A stretch of 9,762 nucleotides of DNA from UMGS882 sp045598975 (GTDB taxonomy: Bacteria > Bacillota > Clostridia > Oscillospirales > CAG-382). The stretch lies in contig JAZRVE010000044.1 of NCBI GenBank assembly GCA_045598975.1, positions 1-9,762 of the forward strand. Direction: 5' to 3'. Both the position numbers and the translations under genes were made by a program. Below, one piece after another: positions 6,368-9,762 of the stretch. Under the pieces are notes generated by a model. That model saw only the letters and a list, made by a program, of their open reading frames with translations, was not told the DNA's origin and ran no database searches. The first letter of the stretch is position 1, and each line of letters opens with the position of its first letter.

Positions 6368-7420
6368 TTACGCTTCGGCGTTTAAGGGGATCACTTCAAA
6401 ATCGTTGGAAGCGATGGTCTCTCCCTTGCCGTTCAGTATTTTGAGCGCGACGCGGAAAATGCCGTCCGTGTATTTGACGCTGACGGTGGCACGGGTGCCC
6501 TTGACGTAGGCGGCGTCGCTCAACAGCTTTTCGTCGCCGAGCGTGAGTTGCCCGTCCTCGTCTGTTTTGAAGGCGGTCTGACTGTTGCCGTAGTTGTAAC
6601 TGAAAAAGCTCGTAACGTTTTTTTTGCTGTCGGTCACAACGGTCCCGGCGTAGCGCAGTTCGTCCGCAATGATGGAAGAGAGGGTGGAGCAGAGGACCTG
6701 CGATTCCGAGAAGGTGACCGATTTGGCGTAGGTATTGACGCCGGCGTTCAGCACCAATAGGATGGCGGCGCTGATGAGCACGAGCACGGCGACGGCGATC
6801 AGCGTTTCGGAAAGCGTCATGCCTTTTTTATCGGATAGTTTTCGTAAGTGACGCGTACAGACCGCCTCCTGTTTTTTGATTTCAAAAAACGTGACATATA
6901 AGGTGGTCTTGACGATGGTATTGTAATCGTTCCGGTTTCTGACGGTGCTTGCGGTCATGCTGACGTCCGAGATCTGATTGAGATGGGACGCCCCGTGGAT
7001 GGCGCGGATGACGGAAGCGGCCTGCCCGTAGGTATAGGTACGGAAGGTGACGGTGAGCGGGCGCTTGACGATGGTATCCGAGGTGTCGGGCGTCTCAAAG
7101 TCGAGCAGATAGTCGATGGTGCCCGCCATGAGCGATTGCAGTTCGATTCCGAGGGAAACGCTGCTGTCGTATTCCGGAATGGGGCGCACGGTGCCGGACT
7201 TTTTGGCACTTTCGATCTCCTTTTCCATCTGACGGATGCGCATGACGGTGGTCTGAGCGATGTTGATGCGGTCACTTTCCTCGGTGGCCATGTTTTGATA
7301 GTTTTCGATCTGAGCGTTGATGGGAGTGAGGACAAAATTGTAATAGCCAAGCACGAGCAGAATGACCACGAAGACGCCAAGCAGCACCTTTTCACGGGCG
7401 GTAAGGTCTCGGTTGAGCAT
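6368..7420 (-). CDS. PilO-like protein fused in frame to a minor type IV prepilin
   Basis: This single 350-residue frame holds two proteins. Residues 1-182 are PilO-like: a short cytoplasmic start, a membrane helix (about 11-31), a coiled-coil stretch (35-75) and a periplasmic-type alpha/beta domain ending TLYVTFFE. Residues 189-350 are a complete prepilin: basic leader RHLRKLSDKKG, cleavage site G200|MTLSE with E205 at pilin position +5, a helix (about 206-225), then a soluble domain like minor pilins of the PilW/GspJ type. A ribosome binding site AGGAGG (6870-6865) sits 8 bases before codon 189, which is ACG, the place where a pilin ATG would be expected. As one chain the pilin helix would follow an outside PilO domain, the wrong orientation for leader cleavage. 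So I suspect separate pilin translation, a lost start/stop, or a sequence error. PilO aligns PilN in the pilus assembly platform. The start overlaps the pilN stop as TAATG. Confidence 0.85.
   Translation of the reverse strand: MLNRDLTAREKVLLGVFVVILLVLGYYNFVLTPINAQIENYQNMATEESDRINIAQTTVMRIRQMEKEIESAKKSGTVRPIPEYDSSVSLGIELQSLMAGTIDYLLDFETPDTSDTIVKRPLTVTFRTYTYGQAASVIRAIHGASHLNQISDVSMTASTVRNRNDYNTIVKTTLYVTFFEIKKQEAVCTRHLRKLSDKKGMTLSETLIAVAVLVLISAAILLVLNAGVNTYAKSVTFSESQVLCSTLSSIIADELRYAGTVVTDSKKNVTSFFSYNYGNSQTAFKTDEDGQLTLGDEKLLSDAAYVKGTRATVSVKYTDGIFRVALKILNGKGETIASNDFEVIPLNAEA
6854..6870 (-). promoter_or_regulatory. Buried ribosome binding site and ACG codon before the prepilin
   Basis: On the minus strand AGGAGG (6870-6865) is followed, after 8 bases, by ACG (6856-6854) in frame with the prepilin. 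Translation from here would give a 12-residue leader (MRHLRKLSDKKG), an ideal length and charge for a prepilin. There is no ATG, GTG or TTG in this frame between the PilO domain and the cleavage site. Use of ACG as a start is rare, so this may be a mutated ATG. Confidence 0.5.
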
Positions 7421-8196
7421 TATTTGTCATCTCCCATCTTTTTGAGCTCGACCGTGACGGAGAATCTCACGTACTGGTCGTACTGATCCCCGATGATGTC
7501 GAGGTCGATGTTGTTTTTGTTCTTGTTTCCGTTTTCCTCGATCTCGTTGCTTTCGGCGAGATTGAAGACCGCATTGCGGCAGAGAGGATCGTTCCGCACG
7601 TCCGCGAGAACGGAGGAAGCGGTGCTCATACTGTCGACGCGCATGGAGATTTCCAGCGTGTCGTGGAGCTGGTGGCTCTTGTCCTGATAGCTGTTGATGG
7701 ACAGGCTCGTGATCTCGCCGTAGGGGACGAAGACGCGGTCGATGAGGTCGAGAACGTCCTCACGGTCGACGCCGATGGCGTACTTGGTGTCCTTGACGTC
7801 GTTCATCCAGCCGGAGGTGTAGGTCAGGAACTCGATGCGCACTTCGGAGAAGCGGGCAGCCTCTTTTTCCAGGGAAGAGCATAGCTCGTGTACCTGCTGA
7901 TAGTCGGCTTCCGCCTTGGCGACGCGGGCAAACTGAGCGATGACGCCGTAGCGTACCGCGAGAAAAGCGAGAAAGGCGATGACGATAAAGCCGGCGGCGA
8001 TCAGTAGGACAGGGCGTGAGGTGTCGTCCCGCGCGGCGAGGTTGAGCGTTTTTTTGAAAGCGATACGGTCAAAAGAGCCGCGTTTGAGAAGTTCTAACGG
8101 CGTCAATTTGGCGGCATGGGAAGCGGCGGGGGCGTTCGCGTTTGTGTTCGTGCCGTCGGTGTTCAGCGCTTCCGCGGTGTTGAGATCGTTGTTCAT
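7420..8196 (-). CDS. PilN-like type IV pilus assembly protein
   Basis: This 258-residue protein sits between PilM and PilO, the normal position of pilN. It has a polar, Asn/Ala-rich N-terminus of about 60 residues, one membrane helix (62-82), a coiled-coil segment (about 88-118) and an extracytoplasmic ferredoxin-like domain (about 120-257). An Asn-rich loop NGNKNKNN (222-229) interrupts the last part. PilN's cytoplasmic tail normally binds PilM and its outer domain pairs with PilO, linking the cytoplasmic ring to the envelope. Here the tail is longer than usual for the family. Identification rests on architecture and gene order more than on strong motifs. AAAGGAG lies about 11 bases before the ATG; the gene starts 19 bases after the upstream stop and ends overlapping the PilO start. 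Confidence 0.78.
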   Translation of the reverse strand: MNNDLNTAEALNTDGTNTNANAPAASHAAKLTPLELLKRGSFDRIAFKKTLNLAARDDTSRPVLLIAAGFIVIAFLAFLAVRYGVIAQFARVAKAEADYQQVHELCSSLEKEAARFSEVRIEFLTYTSGWMNDVKDTKYAIGVDREDVLDLIDRVFVPYGEITSLSINSYQDKSHQLHDTLEISMRVDSMSTASSVLADVRNDPLCRNAVFNLAESNEIEENGNKNKNNIDLDIIGDQYDQYVRFSVTVELKKMGDDK

Positions 8197-8215
8197 GGCG
8201 TATACTTCTCCTTTC

Positions 8216-9532
8216 TCACAGCATACTGCCGTAAGCGGTCAAGAACATCCACGGTCTTTCGACGGCGGAAACGCCCTCCGGCAGTAATTCATCGGCAAGG
8301 TGAGAGCGGAAACTCGTCACACGGGTGATGGCGTCGCGGAAATAGTTGACGGTCAGGCCGCCGCCGAGATACAGATCGCTGAGCTCCATATCACGGTTGT
8401 TGTAGTTGAAAAAGTTGACGGCCTTCATGATCTCGACGGCGAGCGTGTCGTAAACGTCGCGGCAGCGATCGTCTTTAAGGATTTCGTCGTGGTCGATGTA
8501 GGAGTGTGCCATGTGGATGTCGGCGTCCATCCATTCGGAAATCTTGCGTTCGAGGTCGAAGATACCGAGGTCGATAACGCGCTTGAAGGTGAAACGGGAG
8601 CCGCGGTAAAAGAAGAGGTCGGTCTCCTTGTAGCCGATGGAGGCGATGCAGAAGCAACTGTTGTTGATCTCCTCTTCGCCGAATCTGTTTTTGAGGACCG
8701 ACGAAAGGGCGTACTCCTCCGGGACGGCGAGTTTGAGCTTGAAGCCGGCGCGGCGGAGCATGGTGCGGTAGTTGTCCATGGTGGTGCGCAGTGTCGCGCA
8801 GGAGAAAATGTCGAGTTCAAACGGAGAGCCGTTTTCGTCGTTTCTCGTTTCCAGCACGGCGTAGTCGAATATGTATTTGGATTTTTCTTCCGCGAGATAA
8901 TCCTTGAATTCAAAGGGCAGATTGTATTTGAGCTGGCTGACGGTCATGGCGGGGACGGTGGCGTTGCGGATGTAGACCGCGGAGCCGGGCAGAATGATGG
9001 CGGCGTTGCCCTTGGGGAAGGAGTTCTGCTTGACGGTGTCGCGGATGAAATCCGCCATGGCGTCCATCGAGAGGATACGCCCGCCGTTGACGAGATCGTC
9101 CGGCAGCTCGGCGATAAGAGCCCGTTTTGAGGAAAGGAGTTCGTCACGGAAGGCGAAAAGAAGAAACCCTAAACGAACGATAAGACCGATCAACAAGAAT
9201 CGGTCCGGGATGATATACTCCTCCAAATCAGCGAAGGAAACGGCTAAAAGGAGACTGATGAAAATAAGGGCTTCGAGGGTTTGGAGCGATATACCAAACG
9301 CGAACACGGTAAGCGCGTAGGAAAGAGCGCCGAGAAGTTCGGAAACGGGGTAAAGGAGCGACAGCTTCGCCCCGCAGAAGCGGCATTTGCCGCGGCTTAT
9401 ACAAAAACTGACGACGGGAATGAGATCACGCGCCGCAAGCGTGTGACCGCACGCGTCACAGACCGATCGGCCGCGCACGAAAGACTTTCCATGAACGACG
9501 CGGTCTGCCGTACAGAGCAGAAAACTGCCCAT
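8216..9532 (-). CDS. Chimeric frame: prepilin peptidase N-half joined to PilM
   Basis: Residues 1-130 are the first half of a type IV prepilin peptidase (PilD, A24 family): GSFL at the very start, two zinc-type CxxC pairs (C25/C28 and C50/C53), a helix, and the first catalytic aspartate D102 in ADLEEYIIPD. The second catalytic motif (GxGD) and the remaining helices are absent. From about residue 135 the chain is PilM-like: LPDDLVNGGRI, ILPGSAVYIR with P194 (about 180-195), PFEFKDYL, and the actin-fold end LYLGGG (387-392). The PilM N-terminal strand and phosphate loop (DIGxxxxK) are missing. So the frame looks like an in-frame join across the end of pilD and the start of pilM. The listed ATG truncates the first PilD helix: in-frame codons upstream (to a TAG at 9635-9637) encode AFRIYILAVSALLGAAM but contain no ATG, GTG or TTG. 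It could be a pseudogene, a real fusion, or an assembly error. Confidence 0.8.
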   Translation of the reverse strand: MGSFLLCTADRVVHGKSFVRGRSVCDACGHTLAARDLIPVVSFCISRGKCRFCGAKLSLLYPVSELLGALSYALTVFAFGISLQTLEALIFISLLLAVSFADLEEYIIPDRFLLIGLIVRLGFLLFAFRDELLSSKRALIAELPDDLVNGGRILSMDAMADFIRDTVKQNSFPKGNAAIILPGSAVYIRNATVPAMTVSQLKYNLPFEFKDYLAEEKSKYIFDYAVLETRNDENGSPFELDIFSCATLRTTMDNYRTMLRRAGFKLKLAVPEEYALSSVLKNRFGEEEINNSCFCIASIGYKETDLFFYRGSRFTFKRVIDLGIFDLERKISEWMDADIHMAHSYIDHDEILKDDRCRDVYDTLAVEIMKAVNFFNYNNRDMELSDLYLGGGLTVNYFRDAITRVTSFRSHLADELLPEGVSAVERPWMFLTAYGSML

Positions 9533-9630
9533 CGCCGCACCGAGCAGGGCGGAGACAGCCAGTATGTAAATGCGGAAAGCGGGATCCGCTCCGTAAAAGA
9601 CTATATTACTGATTTCAAAGCCGAATAAAT

Positions 9631-9679
9631 AACGCTATATATTGCATATCATCGTTTGAAATATACAATATATAGCGTT
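9631..9679. repeat. Long AT-rich inverted repeat
   Basis: AACGCTATATATTG (9631-9644) is repeated exactly in reverse as CAATATATAGCGTT (9666-9679). On the minus-strand RNA the stem extends through a G-U pair and ATAT to 19 pairs, with an 11-base loop (9650-9660). TTTTCTTT follows on the right and TTATTTATT on the left, so it could be a weak bidirectional terminator. It could also be the mark of a mobile element or a site in the 5' leader of the pilus operon. Confidence 0.6.
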
Positions 9680-9762
9680 TTCTTTGAATATTTTTTCAAG
9701 CGTCAAACGGGGTTGTAACTTATTTGTCGCTTAAATCTACAAAGAGATACTAAAAGATAATA

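Noticed and set aside
8300..9130. 276-residue rightward frame opposite the PilD-PilM chimera
   Set aside because: Val/Asp/Gly-rich shadow of the coding strand without any motif.
9631..9679. Replication origin or insertion sequence end
   Set aside because: Only one inverted repeat is visible, without DnaA boxes, transposase or target duplication inside the window; kept only as a repeat.

Overview
The window looks like a moderately GC-rich chromosome segment of a Gram-positive, Clostridia-like member of the Bacillota. The evidence is near-consensus sigma-A promoters (TTGACA-17-TATAAT), AGGAGG-type ribosome binding sites, a FeoB-associated Cys-rich small protein, a CrtO-like/UgtP-like lipid gene cluster and a pilMNO-type pilus operon. 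No species can be named from the sequence alone.

Layout. Bases 1-607 have no convincing gene but are full of hairpins, including one clear leftward terminator and a three-hairpin block. A leftward tRNA-Gly(CCC) follows at 644-717, with its own promoter and terminator. Next comes a leftward iron operon at 811-3334: a single-chain FeoA-FeoB ferrous iron transporter and a 49-residue FeoB-associated Cys-rich membrane protein. It has a consensus promoter with an 18-bp operator-like palindrome at the predicted transcription start, and a strong terminator.

A second consensus promoter at 3488-3516 points right and drives a compact four-gene operon (3549-6318). Its genes are a CrtO-like acyltransferase, an MGDG-synthase/UgtP-like glycosyltransferase, a PAP2-superfamily membrane enzyme and a MutT-like Nudix hydrolase. 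The first three suggest assembly of an acylated membrane glycolipid. A bidirectional terminator at 6332-6364 separates this operon from a convergent leftward type IV pilus operon.

The pilus operon (6368-9532, perhaps starting further right) is the strangest part. Its first reading frame joins the N-terminal half of a prepilin peptidase (PilD) to a PilM lacking its N-terminus. PilN follows. The last frame joins PilO in frame to a complete minor prepilin whose own ribosome binding site is still visible, but whose start position holds ACG. The PilD part also lacks an ATG, GTG or TTG in frame early enough to include its first membrane helix. These could be real chimeric proteins, decay of the locus, or sequencing/assembly errors; the sequence cannot separate these. 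The right edge (about 9600-9762) is AT-rich and holds a long inverted repeat.
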